NCBI RefSeq assembly: GCF_004118375.1
Contig: NZ_SDHX01000002.1
Coordinates: forward strand, 919,001-983,000
Direction: 5' to 3'
DNA length: 64,000 nt
Origin: Oleiharenicola lentus
Lineage (GTDB): Bacteria; Verrucomicrobiota; Verrucomicrobiia; Opitutales; Opitutaceae
The translations under genes and the position numbers were made by a program. This document shows, in pieces, positions 25,367-33,436 of this stretch. The notes beneath the pieces were generated by a model. It searched no databases, was not told where the DNA came from, and worked only from the letters and a program-made list of their open reading frames with translations. Position 1 is the first letter of the stretch; each line of letters starts with the position of its first letter.

Positions 25367-25377
25367 TCAACGGTTGA
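25367..25377. promoter_or_regulatory. Candidate LacI-type operator before uxuA
   Basis: TCAAC-G-GTTGA is a perfect palindrome around a central base. It overlaps the last codons of the LacI gene and lies 54 nt before the uxuA start. A half-site, TCAACGG, recurs just upstream of the LacI gene itself (near 26415). Binding is inferred only from position and symmetry. Confidence 0.35.
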
Positions 25378-26410
25378 GCGATGTGGCCTGCTTCTGCAAC
25401 GAGTCCCCTTCGATCCACTCGCTTTCCACCATCTCCGTGCGGGGGGTGGCAGGGATGCCGAGGTCGTGGTTGACGATGCGGGCGGCGAGGAGTTCGACGG
25501 CCCAGGCGCCCATGAGGCGCTGGTTCTGCTGGAGGCCGCTGAAGCCCGAACCCTTCACCTCGTGGCTGAGCACGACGACGCCGAGGCGCTTGGGCACGCC
25601 GACCTGGAGGCGCTTCAGCACGGCGCGCAACCGGGCGATCATCTCGGGCAGGTGCACGAAAATCAGCACGTCGGGCTTTTGCCGCACGAGCCATTCGGTG
25701 AAGGGTGGCTCCTCCAGCCCCTGCAAGCGCAGGATCGGCAGCGCGGCGCCGGGACCCAGCACATGCTCGCACCAGCCGAGGTAGGCTGCGCTGTGGGCGT
25801 AGGCGCTGCGCGTGTCCTCGTACGCGCCGAGCACGAGACCCGGACGCTTGTAACCGAGCGCATGCACGCGCTCCAAGGCGTGCAGCGTGTCGTTGTAAAA
25901 ATGGCTGGTCACGCGGTGCAGGGGCGTGCGGATGCTCAGTCCGACGGTGACGATAGCGTGTTTCCCCAACTCGTCAGGAAACTCCTCGCCGAAGTCCGGG
26001 CTGCCGAAACAGAGCAGCCCGTCGATGCCGCGGGCGACGAGTATTTCGTCGAACCGGCGGTGCGTCATGCCCGGGGCGCGCAGCCAGAGCGGCTCGACAC
26101 GGTAGCCGAGTTCGCCGGCGCGGGCCTGCATGCCCTCGTAGATCTTGCCGAGGTGCCGCGAACGCTCCCACGGCCGCAGGGTGTCGTAGAACGAGATCAC
26201 GCCGAAGCAGGCCTGCGGACGCACGTCGCGCGGTTTCCGCAGGTGGCGCATGAGATCCGCGATCCGCGCATCGGGCGCATAACCGGTCTCACGTGCGAAC
26301 TTCAGCACCAGCGCCTTGGTCTTGGCCGAAATGCGCGGGCTGTCGCGCAACGCGAGCGACACGGCCGAGGGGGACACGCCGGCGAGCTTGGCGATGTAGC
26401 GGACGTTCAT
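25367..26410 (-). CDS. LacI-family transcriptional regulator
   Basis: A 347-aa repressor. Residues 1-24 form the helix-turn-helix with the LacI pattern RYIAKLAGVSPSAVSLALRD; the hinge and a periplasmic-binding-like sensor domain follow (FGVISFY near 68, GIDGLLCFGSPDF, VVVLSHEVKGSGFSGLQQN). It likely senses a sugar or uronate and controls uxuA downstream, and perhaps the GH115 gene upstream and the methyl-transfer genes. A palindrome TCAACGGTTGA lies at its 3' end, 54 nt before uxuA. Confidence 0.9.
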   Translation of the reverse strand: MNVRYIAKLAGVSPSAVSLALRDSPRISAKTKALVLKFARETGYAPDARIADLMRHLRKPRDVRPQACFGVISFYDTLRPWERSRHLGKIYEGMQARAGELGYRVEPLWLRAPGMTHRRFDEILVARGIDGLLCFGSPDFGEEFPDELGKHAIVTVGLSIRTPLHRVTSHFYNDTLHALERVHALGYKRPGLVLGAYEDTRSAYAHSAAYLGWCEHVLGPGAALPILRLQGLEEPPFTEWLVRQKPDVLIFVHLPEMIARLRAVLKRLQVGVPKRLGVVVLSHEVKGSGFSGLQQNQRLMGAWAVELLAARIVNHDLGIPATPRTEMVESEWIEGDSLQKQATSLNR

Positions 26411-26596
26411 GCAGTCAACGGTCTAGCAGGCGGGACGACGACGGCGAGCGGGAATAGGGCGAAGCCCTAGGCCACGAAGAACACGAGAAGCACAAAAGGC
26501 GCAAAACTTGACCTGCCCAAGCCCACCTTCCCGTCTCTCTGAGGCTCATGCCAAGGCGAAGTCTGTTGGGTGGGATCACCAAAGAACCTCCATACC

Positions 26597-26678
26597 GTCA
26601 TCCTGAGCCGTGCGAAGGATCCAGCAGCATTACCGCCTACGGACATCATCTTGGATCCTTCACTTCGTTCAGGATGAC
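26597..26678. repeat. Inverted-end repeat, family B, copy 5
   Basis: Ends GTCATCCTGAGCCGTGCGAA and TTCACTTCGTTCAGGATGAC. It lies in the 408-bp gap (26411-26818) between the LacI and GH115 genes. I see no gene in that gap. Confidence 0.8.
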
Positions 26679-26696
26679 AAACAAGGGATTTCTTGG

Positions 26697-26780
26697 GCAG
26701 CGCAGCGAAGAATCCAAAAGTCTGCGTCGGCGGATGCAAAGTTCGCATCTCGTTCTGGATGCTTCGCTGCGCTCAGCCTG
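26697..26780. repeat. Inverted-end repeat, family B, degenerate copy 6
   Basis: Begins GGGCAGCGCAGCGAAGAATC and ends CTTCGCTGCGCTCAGCCTGA. The outer ends are damaged, but the arms still match the family. It is tandem with copy 5 in the same gap. Confidence 0.6.
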
Positions 26781-26818
26781 AAACGGGATGGAAATCCCGT
26801 GCAATTCGTGAGTCTGTC

Positions 26819-29731
26819 TCATCCGCGCGGGCTCTCCGGCGGGCCGAGGTAGCTGGGGCGCACACCCGGCGCGGGGCGCGGGCCGCGCGCGGGCGGGGCG
26901 GCGGGCGGAGGCGCGGTGTCGATGACGATGCGCTCGAGCACGACGCCGGGGTCCACGAGCCAGAACTTGAGCGTGTGCTGGCCGGGGGCGGCGAGCTTGT
27001 GCAAGGTTGCGACGCGGCGAACGCTGTCGGCGACGGCGGCATACCAGTTGGCCTGTGGCGTCCAGGTGCCGACCTTCACGACCTGCGGCGGCTCGTCGTC
27101 AATCGAGACGGCGTAGCGCAGGCCCTCGCCGGACTGGAAGTCGAGCGACGGCGCGAGATGCACCTCCACCTTCACGTCACCGGACGAGAACGCGTGCAGG
27201 TCGTATTCGAGCCGCGGTGTGGCGCCGCCGGGCGTCACCGCCGGCAGGGTCACGGGGAAAGCCGTGACGCCGCCATGCGTACGTCCGAAACCAGGCAGCT
27301 TCTGCCAGGTCGCCCCGCCGGCCTCGACGGCCCGGTCGAAGCTGAGCGCGTTGATCGCGATGTGACGGTCGGACTCCACAAATCCCTTCACAGTTTCGGC
27401 CGGTTTGTGCACGGGCAGCTGCACGGCGAAACGCCCGGCACCGCCGCCGTTGAAGGTCACGGTAGCGGCGGTCTTGCCTGCGGGCACGGCGTCCCAGTCC
27501 ACGCCGAGCTTAATCCGCACGGAGCGGTCCTCGACGCGACCGGCAACGGCGGACACTTTCACCCACGGCTGATCGGCGGAGACCTTGAAGTCATAGCCCT
27601 CGGCCCCGCGGTTGAACAGCTCGACCCAGCGCGTGGTTTTCCCATGCAGCACATTCAGCTCGGGCAGCACCGGGCGAGGCGCGCCATAGACCGGCCAGCC
27701 GACCTCGGAGCCCTCGATGGCGGCGCCGAGCGAGGCGCCGGCACGCGGCAGCACCTCGTGCACCGCCGGCATGGCGTCCATCTCGGGCGATTGCCAGTAG
27801 GTGTAGCCGAACTTGATCTGGCTCATCATGTGGTTCCACTTGCCGCCGCCGAGCCGGTGATACTGCTCGGCGAGCTTTCGGTCGGCGGCGAAGAGTTCGC
27901 GGGCGCGGGCGGAGAACAGGTTGGCGTCGGTGCGGCCCTGCCGCGCGTAGAGCCGGTTGAGGCCAACGGAAACGTAGAGTTCGTGCACGCCGGCGCTGGC
28001 TTTCACCGGATAGAGCACGAGCTGGTAGAACGCGTCGCGGTATTCGGGTGCGAGGGCGGCGTTGAGTTTCTCCGCGCGGGCAACGAGGTCCGCCCACTCG
28101 GCGAGCAGGCGCTCGGCCTCGCGGTAGTTGGTCAGGCTGTAGGTGTCGGGCTCGAGCAGCTCGGGCGTGCGGCGGCGGTTGAGCTTGGAGTAGCCGTTGA
28201 TGAGCGCGGCGACTTCGGCGGCGTGCTCCGCGCCGAACTCACGTGCGGCCCACTGCTGCGAGTAATCCTCCAGTTTCTCGTAGGGCCAGCGGGCGGGGTT
28301 CCACGCGTAGCGGATGAAGAACTCAAGCGGGAACTCCATCGGCTTGAGGTCGCCAACGTTGACGATCCAGATGCGGTTGGCCTCGAGCTGCCAGGCGAGG
28401 TGCATCTGCTCCCAGACCTTCGTGATTGGGGTGACATTGATCCACTTGTAGTTTCGCGGACCGCCCACGTAGTCGAAGTGATAGTAAACGCCCGCGCCGC
28501 CCGGGCGCTTGCGCTCTTCGGGTGTGGGCAGGCGGCGGATGTTGCCCCAGTTGTCGTCGCACCAGAGCAGGATCACGTCGTCGGGCACGCGCATACCGGC
28601 CTCGTAGTAGTCCTGCACCTCCTTGTAGAGCGCCCAGAGCTGGGGCTGCTGCTCGACCGGCTTGCCGGTGACGTCGCTGATGATCTTCCGCTGGTCGGCC
28701 ACGATCCGCTCGAGCAGCTTGGTGTTGGTGTCGGCCGTCATGGCCTCGTCGCCGTCGCCGCGCATGCCGAGCGACATGATGTTCTCGAAGTTCTTGGTGC
28801 GCTCGACACTGGAGCGCCAGAAGTCGCGGAGCACGGCGTCGTTCTTGGAATAATCCCACGCGCCCTTGCCGTACTTGCCCCACTCGGCGTGGGCGCGCAT
28901 GAGCGGCTCGTGGTGCGAGGTGCCCATGACGATGCCGTATTCGTCGGCGAGGCGCGGGTTCTCGGGGTCGTCGTCGTTGAAGGCCCGGGGCAGCCACATG
29001 GCGGGCCAGAGGTAGTTGGCGCGCAGGCGGAGCATCAGCTCGAAGAGGTCGGCGTGAAACTCGCGGCCGAAGCGGCCGTATTTTTCGTAAACCCAGCCGG
29101 TGAGGGCGGGCGCCTCGTCGTTGAGGAAGAGGCCGCGGTATTGCACGGCCGGGCTGCCGACGACGGTGCGGCCGGGGGCGAGGAACAGTCCGGCGCTCTT
29201 CTTCACCGGAACATCGGCCCAGAAATACCACGGCGACACACCGATGTGTTCGGAGATTTCGTAGATGCCGTAGATGGTGCCGCGCTTGTCGCTGCCGGCG
29301 ATGACGAGGGCGCGGTCCACGCCGGGCAGCGGCTGGTCGACCGTCTCGATGACGAAGGCCTCCCACTTCCCGCGGATGGCGGCGACGTCGAGTTTGCCGG
29401 CGGCCACGAGGCCGTCGATGAGCGCGCTTTTGCCGATGGTCCCGATCAGGACGGCCACGGGGGCTTGCACGGTCATGCTCGTTGAAAATTCCGGTTTCCG
29501 CCCCGTCACGCGCTCGATGTCCTTTTGGAGGTCGCGGGCCGCGCGCAGCACGCCCGGCCAGTCGTTGTCCGCGGCAAACAGCGGAGCGGGCTGCGCGCCT
29601 GTCACGAGGGGGAGGGCTCCGGCCGTGCCGGCCGGCACAACCAGGGAGGTTTCGCTGAGCGCGGCCCAGGCCGGGGTCAGACAAAGCAACAGGCCGGACA
29701 AACAGGACAGGAGCAGCAGGCGATGGCTCAT
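26819..29731 (-). CDS. GH115 alpha-glucuronidase (xylan)
   Basis: A 970-aa secreted glycoside hydrolase of family 115, which removes glucuronic or 4-O-methylglucuronic acid side chains from xylan. The signal peptide spans residues 1-23 (ending AWA). GH115 pieces include GSDKRGTIYGIYEISEHIGVSPWYFWADVPV, QYRGLFLNDEAPALTGW, LRLRANYLWPAMWLP, YGIVMGTSHHEPLMRA, LWCDDNWGNIRRLPT and FDYVGGPRNYKWIN. The C-terminal part (after about 720) is a beta-rich domain usual for the family. The ATG at 29731 fits the signal peptide; an upstream open stretch contains a hairpin. With uxuA and LacI downstream, it defines a glucuronoxylan utilisation locus. Confidence 0.93.
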   Translation of the reverse strand: MSHRLLLLSCLSGLLLCLTPAWAALSETSLVVPAGTAGALPLVTGAQPAPLFAADNDWPGVLRAARDLQKDIERVTGRKPEFSTSMTVQAPVAVLIGTIGKSALIDGLVAAGKLDVAAIRGKWEAFVIETVDQPLPGVDRALVIAGSDKRGTIYGIYEISEHIGVSPWYFWADVPVKKSAGLFLAPGRTVVGSPAVQYRGLFLNDEAPALTGWVYEKYGRFGREFHADLFELMLRLRANYLWPAMWLPRAFNDDDPENPRLADEYGIVMGTSHHEPLMRAHAEWGKYGKGAWDYSKNDAVLRDFWRSSVERTKNFENIMSLGMRGDGDEAMTADTNTKLLERIVADQRKIISDVTGKPVEQQPQLWALYKEVQDYYEAGMRVPDDVILLWCDDNWGNIRRLPTPEERKRPGGAGVYYHFDYVGGPRNYKWINVTPITKVWEQMHLAWQLEANRIWIVNVGDLKPMEFPLEFFIRYAWNPARWPYEKLEDYSQQWAAREFGAEHAAEVAALINGYSKLNRRRTPELLEPDTYSLTNYREAERLLAEWADLVARAEKLNAALAPEYRDAFYQLVLYPVKASAGVHELYVSVGLNRLYARQGRTDANLFSARARELFAADRKLAEQYHRLGGGKWNHMMSQIKFGYTYWQSPEMDAMPAVHEVLPRAGASLGAAIEGSEVGWPVYGAPRPVLPELNVLHGKTTRWVELFNRGAEGYDFKVSADQPWVKVSAVAGRVEDRSVRIKLGVDWDAVPAGKTAATVTFNGGGAGRFAVQLPVHKPAETVKGFVESDRHIAINALSFDRAVEAGGATWQKLPGFGRTHGGVTAFPVTLPAVTPGGATPRLEYDLHAFSSGDVKVEVHLAPSLDFQSGEGLRYAVSIDDEPPQVVKVGTWTPQANWYAAVADSVRRVATLHKLAAPGQHTLKFWLVDPGVVLERIVIDTAPPPAAPPARGPRPAPGVRPSYLGPPESPRG

Positions 29732-29755
29732 GGGGAAGACACTTAAAAAGATGAA

Positions 29756-29783
29756 GACCTGCCGCCCCCTAAGGCGGCAGGTC
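29756..29783 (-). promoter_or_regulatory. Perfect hairpin in the GH115 leader
   Basis: GACCTGCCGCC and GGCGGCAGGTC form an 11-bp perfect stem with a 6-nt loop, 25 nt upstream of the GH115 ATG. On the minus strand it is followed by TTCATCTTTTT, so it looks like a terminator placed in the leader (an attenuator) or a translation-control hairpin. Confidence 0.5.
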
Positions 29784-29862
29784 ATAAAGAGAGTCCCCTA
29801 ACCCATAGGAGCCAATCTTCGAGTCCAGAGTCGCCGCGTGACGACCTTCCGCAACCGACCGC

Positions 29863-29876
29863 CCGGTCTAACAATA
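29863..29876 (-). promoter_or_regulatory. Promoter-like GTTAGACCGG motif upstream of GH115
   Basis: On the minus strand the site reads CTATTGTTAGACCGG, about 130 nt before the GH115 ATG. It matches the motif at 2084 and resembles the one at 50434. TATTGT could be the -10 box. Confidence 0.35.
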
Positions 29877-30045
29877 GCCACATCATTCCCGAATTGTGGC
29901 GGTTGATTAACGCGAAGCGGCCGCCGCCCGGATGGCCCGCAAGTTCGCCTAATGCCAACCTCGCCGGCCGTTGATTCCTTGGCCCTTGGCCATCCGCAAT
30001 TTGCCTTTGCCGGCCACCTGATGCATAGCCACACCCGTCTTCGCG

Positions 30046-31356
30046 ATGCCCCTGCCGACCCCACCGACCGAACGCCTGATCATCGCCACCGCCGCGCTGG
30101 CCTGCCTGCTGGTTGGCGGCTGTTCGCGCCAGGAGCCCGTCGCGGCCCCGGTCGCAGCAAAGCCGGCGCAACCCGGCCTGGTGGACGACTCCCGGCTGCT
30201 TGTACCGCAAACGGTCGGCGCGCCGATCGGCCGGCCGCCGTGGATCGCCCACGTGAATGCCCTCGACCTCGACCGCGACGGCCGCACGGACCTCGTGTTC
30301 TGCGAAGCCCAGGACAGCGAGGTGCGCTGGCTGCGCCAGACCGCGCCCGGTGTGTTCGAGGAGCAACTGCTCGCCGCCAGCCTGAAGGCGCCCGTGCATG
30401 CCGAGGCCGCCGACATGGACGGCGACGGCGATCTGGACCTGCTCGTGGCGAGCATGGGCGCGGTGTTCCCCAACAACGACCGCATCGGCACGATCTTCAT
30501 CCTCGAGAACGACGGCCGGCAGAACTTCACCGCCCGCGCCGTGCTGGAGAACACCACCCGCCCCGTGGATGTGCGCGCCGCCGATCTTGATGGCGACGGC
30601 GACCTCGATCTGGCCGTCGCGCACTTCGGTTACGATCAGGGCGAGGTGGCGTGGCTGGAACGCACCGGTCCCTGGGAATTCCGCCGCCATGTGCTGTCGG
30701 AGTTGTCCGGCTCGATCAACGTCTGCATCGCCGACTTCAACGGCGACGCCCGCCCCGACATCGTCGCGCTCATCTCGCAACAGTGGGAGGAGGTGCACCT
30801 GTTCGAGAACCAGGGCGCCGGAAAATTCGGCTCCCGCCGGCTGTGGGGCTCGACCAACGAGGACTACGGCAGCAGCGGCCTGACCATCGCCGACCTCAAC
30901 CGCGACGGACGCACCGACATCATCTTCACCAACGGCGACGGCTTCGGCCCCGCCGCGACGCCCGGTCCGCGGCCCTGGCACAGCGTGCAGTGGCTGGAGA
31001 ACAGCGGCGACGGCAACTACCGTCACCACCGCATCGCCCACCTGCCCGGCGCCTACTCGCCGATCGTCGCGGACCTCGACGGCGACGGTCACCCCGACAT
31101 CATCGCCTCCACCGCCTACGCCGACTGGAACAATCGCAACCGGAACGTCATTTCGCTGATGTGGTTTCGCAATGACGGCCGCGCGCGCTTCGAGCCGCGC
31201 CTGCTCGCCCGCACGCCGAAGGACCAGATCACGCTCGCCGCGGGCGACTTCGACGGCACGGGCCGCGTGTCGCTGGCCACCGGCGGCTTCTACATCTACC
31301 CGCCCTACGACGCCATGAGCCGCCTCACGCTCTGGCGCCGCCCCACCCGCCCATGA
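30046..31356 (+). CDS. FG-GAP/VCBS repeat lipoprotein
   Basis: A 436-aa predicted lipoprotein: hydrophobic N-terminus with lipobox LLVGGC (Cys near residue 27). The rest is a seven-blade-type FG-GAP propeller with repeated calcium-loop motifs DLDRDGRTDLVF, DMDGDGDLDLLV, DLDGDGDLDLAV, DFNGDARPDIVA, DLNRDGRTDIIF and DLDGDGHPDIIA. It is a close paralogue of the protein at 39374 (shared WGSTNEDYG, NGDGF and PGAYxP segments). Its stop overlaps the TPR gene start by 4 bp (ATGA), so the two are coupled. No enzyme motif is seen; a cell-surface scaffold or ligand-binding role is likely. Confidence 0.83.
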   Translation: MPLPTPPTERLIIATAALACLLVGGCSRQEPVAAPVAAKPAQPGLVDDSRLLVPQTVGAPIGRPPWIAHVNALDLDRDGRTDLVFCEAQDSEVRWLRQTAPGVFEEQLLAASLKAPVHAEAADMDGDGDLDLLVASMGAVFPNNDRIGTIFILENDGRQNFTARAVLENTTRPVDVRAADLDGDGDLDLAVAHFGYDQGEVAWLERTGPWEFRRHVLSELSGSINVCIADFNGDARPDIVALISQQWEEVHLFENQGAGKFGSRRLWGSTNEDYGSSGLTIADLNRDGRTDIIFTNGDGFGPAATPGPRPWHSVQWLENSGDGNYRHHRIAHLPGAYSPIVADLDGDGHPDIIASTAYADWNNRNRNVISLMWFRNDGRARFEPRLLARTPKDQITLAAGDFDGTGRVSLATGGFYIYPPYDAMSRLTLWRRPTRP

Positions 31357-32783
31357 AACCCGGCCTCAAGATTGGTTCCGGGCTGTTGCTCGGCGCCGTG
31401 CTCGCCGGCGGCGGCTTCTGGTGGTGGCAGGCCGGCGGCACGCAGCAGGCGGTTACCGGCACCCTGCCGGCGCGGCCCGACCTGGCCAACGCCCCGGCCG
31501 CAATCCGCGACCGCCTCGCCGCCGCCGAGGCACAAGCGCGCAGCCGCTTCCAGTCCGTCGACGGCCTGCGCGCTCTCACCCGCCTTTACCACGCCAACGG
31601 GTTCCCCGAGGAGGCGTTGCACGGCTACCGTGCCCTCCAACAGCTGGAGCCCGGCGAGGCGCGCTGGTTCCACCTGGCGGCGCTGCTCACAGCCGGCTAC
31701 GGCGAGCTCGAGCCCGCGCTCGAACTCTGGACACGCGCCACCGCCCTCGACCCCACCTACACGCCGGCCTGGCTGCGTCTGGGTGAAACCTATCTCAAGG
31801 CTAACCGGCCCGCCGAGGCCGAGGCCGCGTTCAAGGCCGTGCTCCAGCGCACCCCCGACGACGCCTATGCGCTGTTCGGCCTCGCCCGGCTCGACTTCGA
31901 GGCGCAGCGCTGGGACGACGCGCGGCAAAAGCTCGAGACCGTCGTCAACCGCACCAATTACACCGTCGGCTACGACCTCATCGTCTCGCTCTACGAACGC
32001 CTCGGCCAGCGCGACCGCGCCACCGCCATTCGCGCCGCCGCCAAGGCCTCGGGCGCCTACCGCGATCCCGCCGACCCGTGGGCCGACGGACTGATCGAGA
32101 ATTGCTTCGAGCCCTACCGCCTCGGCATTGCCGCGGGCAACCTCGCGCGCAACGGCGATCCGGCCGGGGCGGTGCGCCTGCTGCAGCGCGCGGTTGAGGT
32201 CGCGCCCGACGACGTGTCCGCCCTCTACCAGCTCGGCACCCTGCTCATCCAGCAGGGCGACCACGCCGGCGCGATCCAGCAGCTGCGGCGCTGCACCGAA
32301 CTTTCCCCCGATTTCGCCGACGGTTGGGCCAACCTCAGCGCCCTGCAGGAGATGCTGGGCGAGAAATCCGCCGCCGAGCGCACCCTCGCCGAGGGTTTGA
32401 AAAACTGTCCGCAGTCTCCCGGCCTGCACCTGCAGTTTGCCCGCAACCTCCAGAAAGCCGGCCGCGTTGCCGAGGCGATCGCCGAGTTCCAGACCTCGAT
32501 CCGCCTGCGCCCGAACGAGCCCGACGCCTACCTTGAGCTGGGCAACCTGCTCATCCGGCAGGGCCGCAGCGGCGAGGGCGTGGCCGAGATGCAGCGCGCC
32601 CTCGCCGCCGAGCCCGAACATCCGATGGCGCTGAGCGTGCTCGCCTTCAATGCCATCCAGACGGGCAACGAAGCCGAAGCCCGGCGCTGGATGACCGCCG
32701 TGCGCGAACAGCCGCGGGTGCCACGCGAGCAGCTGTCCCGCCTCGTCAGCGCCTACCGCGAGCAGTTCGGCCGCGCGCCGTGA
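31353..32783 (+). CDS. Membrane-anchored TPR protein
   Basis: A 476-aa protein with one N-terminal membrane segment (about residues 7-28, ending FWWWQAGG) followed by a long series of tetratricopeptide repeats across about 60-450 (examples AWLRLGETYLKANRPAEAEAAFKAVL, ALYQLGTLLIQQGDHAGAIQQLRRC, AYLELGNLLIRQGRSGEGVAEMQRAL). The repeats should face the periplasm. It is translationally coupled to the FG-GAP lipoprotein by an ATGA overlap and is paralogous to the TPR protein at 40696, so the pair is a conserved functional unit. Confidence 0.85.
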   Translation: MKPGLKIGSGLLLGAVLAGGGFWWWQAGGTQQAVTGTLPARPDLANAPAAIRDRLAAAEAQARSRFQSVDGLRALTRLYHANGFPEEALHGYRALQQLEPGEARWFHLAALLTAGYGELEPALELWTRATALDPTYTPAWLRLGETYLKANRPAEAEAAFKAVLQRTPDDAYALFGLARLDFEAQRWDDARQKLETVVNRTNYTVGYDLIVSLYERLGQRDRATAIRAAAKASGAYRDPADPWADGLIENCFEPYRLGIAAGNLARNGDPAGAVRLLQRAVEVAPDDVSALYQLGTLLIQQGDHAGAIQQLRRCTELSPDFADGWANLSALQEMLGEKSAAERTLAEGLKNCPQSPGLHLQFARNLQKAGRVAEAIAEFQTSIRLRPNEPDAYLELGNLLIRQGRSGEGVAEMQRALAAEPEHPMALSVLAFNAIQTGNEAEARRWMTAVREQPRVPREQLSRLVSAYREQFGRAP

Positions 32784-32829
32784 ACCGGGTCCCGGCGTAA
32801 AGCGGGCAGTGGGCTGCCCAGATAAGGAC

Positions 32830-33402
32830 TCAGCGCCGCACGCGCAGGGCGACGAGGATCACCTGCATCGGCTTGGGCGTGGTCCAGTCGCCTTGCAGGT
32901 GCCAGCGCGTCACCTGGCTCCAATTCATCTGCGAGTCGGCGCCCTTCTCGACCGGGTTCAGGGTGAAATCTTCCCGTTTGGCCCGCAGCCACACCGGCTG
33001 GCCGGGCACAAGCTGCTCGACCAGCACGCGGGCGGTGAACTGGGTGCCGTCGGCGTCGTTGAAGGCGAGCGTCACCTGCGGCACCTCGTTGCCGGGCACG
33101 GTGCCGAGCGCGACCTCGACAAACCGGACATCGCCCAGGTTCACCGCCGGTGAAATCTCGCGGCCGAGGCCGCCGTTGCCCTGCGCGCCCTTGCTGCCGA
33201 GCACCGCCAGGCCGCTCTTGGTCGTGGTGACCTGATCCTTCCACGTGCCATACTGGAAGACGCCGGGCAGCTCGGCACGAAGATCTGCAATCATCATCGT
33301 GCCTTCAAGGCCGGGAGCGGGTTTGGGCGCGTCTTCCGCGCAGATCAGCCGCGAGCCGGTCAGGGCCAGCAGGAAGGACAGGGATTTTAGGGGAATTCTC
33401 AT
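32830..33402 (-). CDS. Exported hypothetical protein
   Basis: A 190-aa protein with a signal peptide (residues 1-21, ending LICA) and a mature beta-rich domain. Segments include GVFQYGTWKDQVTTTKSGLAV, VRFVEVALGTVPGNEVPQVTLAFND and WSQVTRWHLQGDW. It resembles a carbohydrate-binding-type beta sandwich in layout, but I do not recognise the family. It lies 35 bp downstream of the giant UnbV gene on the same strand and converges on the TPR gene. The start at 33402 is preferred because it opens directly with the signal peptide. Confidence 0.65.
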   Translation of the reverse strand: MRIPLKSLSFLLALTGSRLICAEDAPKPAPGLEGTMMIADLRAELPGVFQYGTWKDQVTTTKSGLAVLGSKGAQGNGGLGREISPAVNLGDVRFVEVALGTVPGNEVPQVTLAFNDADGTQFTARVLVEQLVPGQPVWLRAKREDFTLNPVEKGADSQMNWSQVTRWHLQGDWTTPKPMQVILVALRVRR

Positions 33403-33436
33403 GGGGGGAAAGGGGCGAAAACCCACTCTCCCTTTT

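Noticed and set aside
26693-29485. 930-aa plus-strand open frame opposite GH115
   Set aside because: No signal or domain; GH115 motifs on the other strand are decisive.
29751-29801. 16-codon leader peptide frame across the GH115 hairpin
   Set aside because: It reads on the strand opposite the GH115 gene and has no codon pattern of a regulatory leader.
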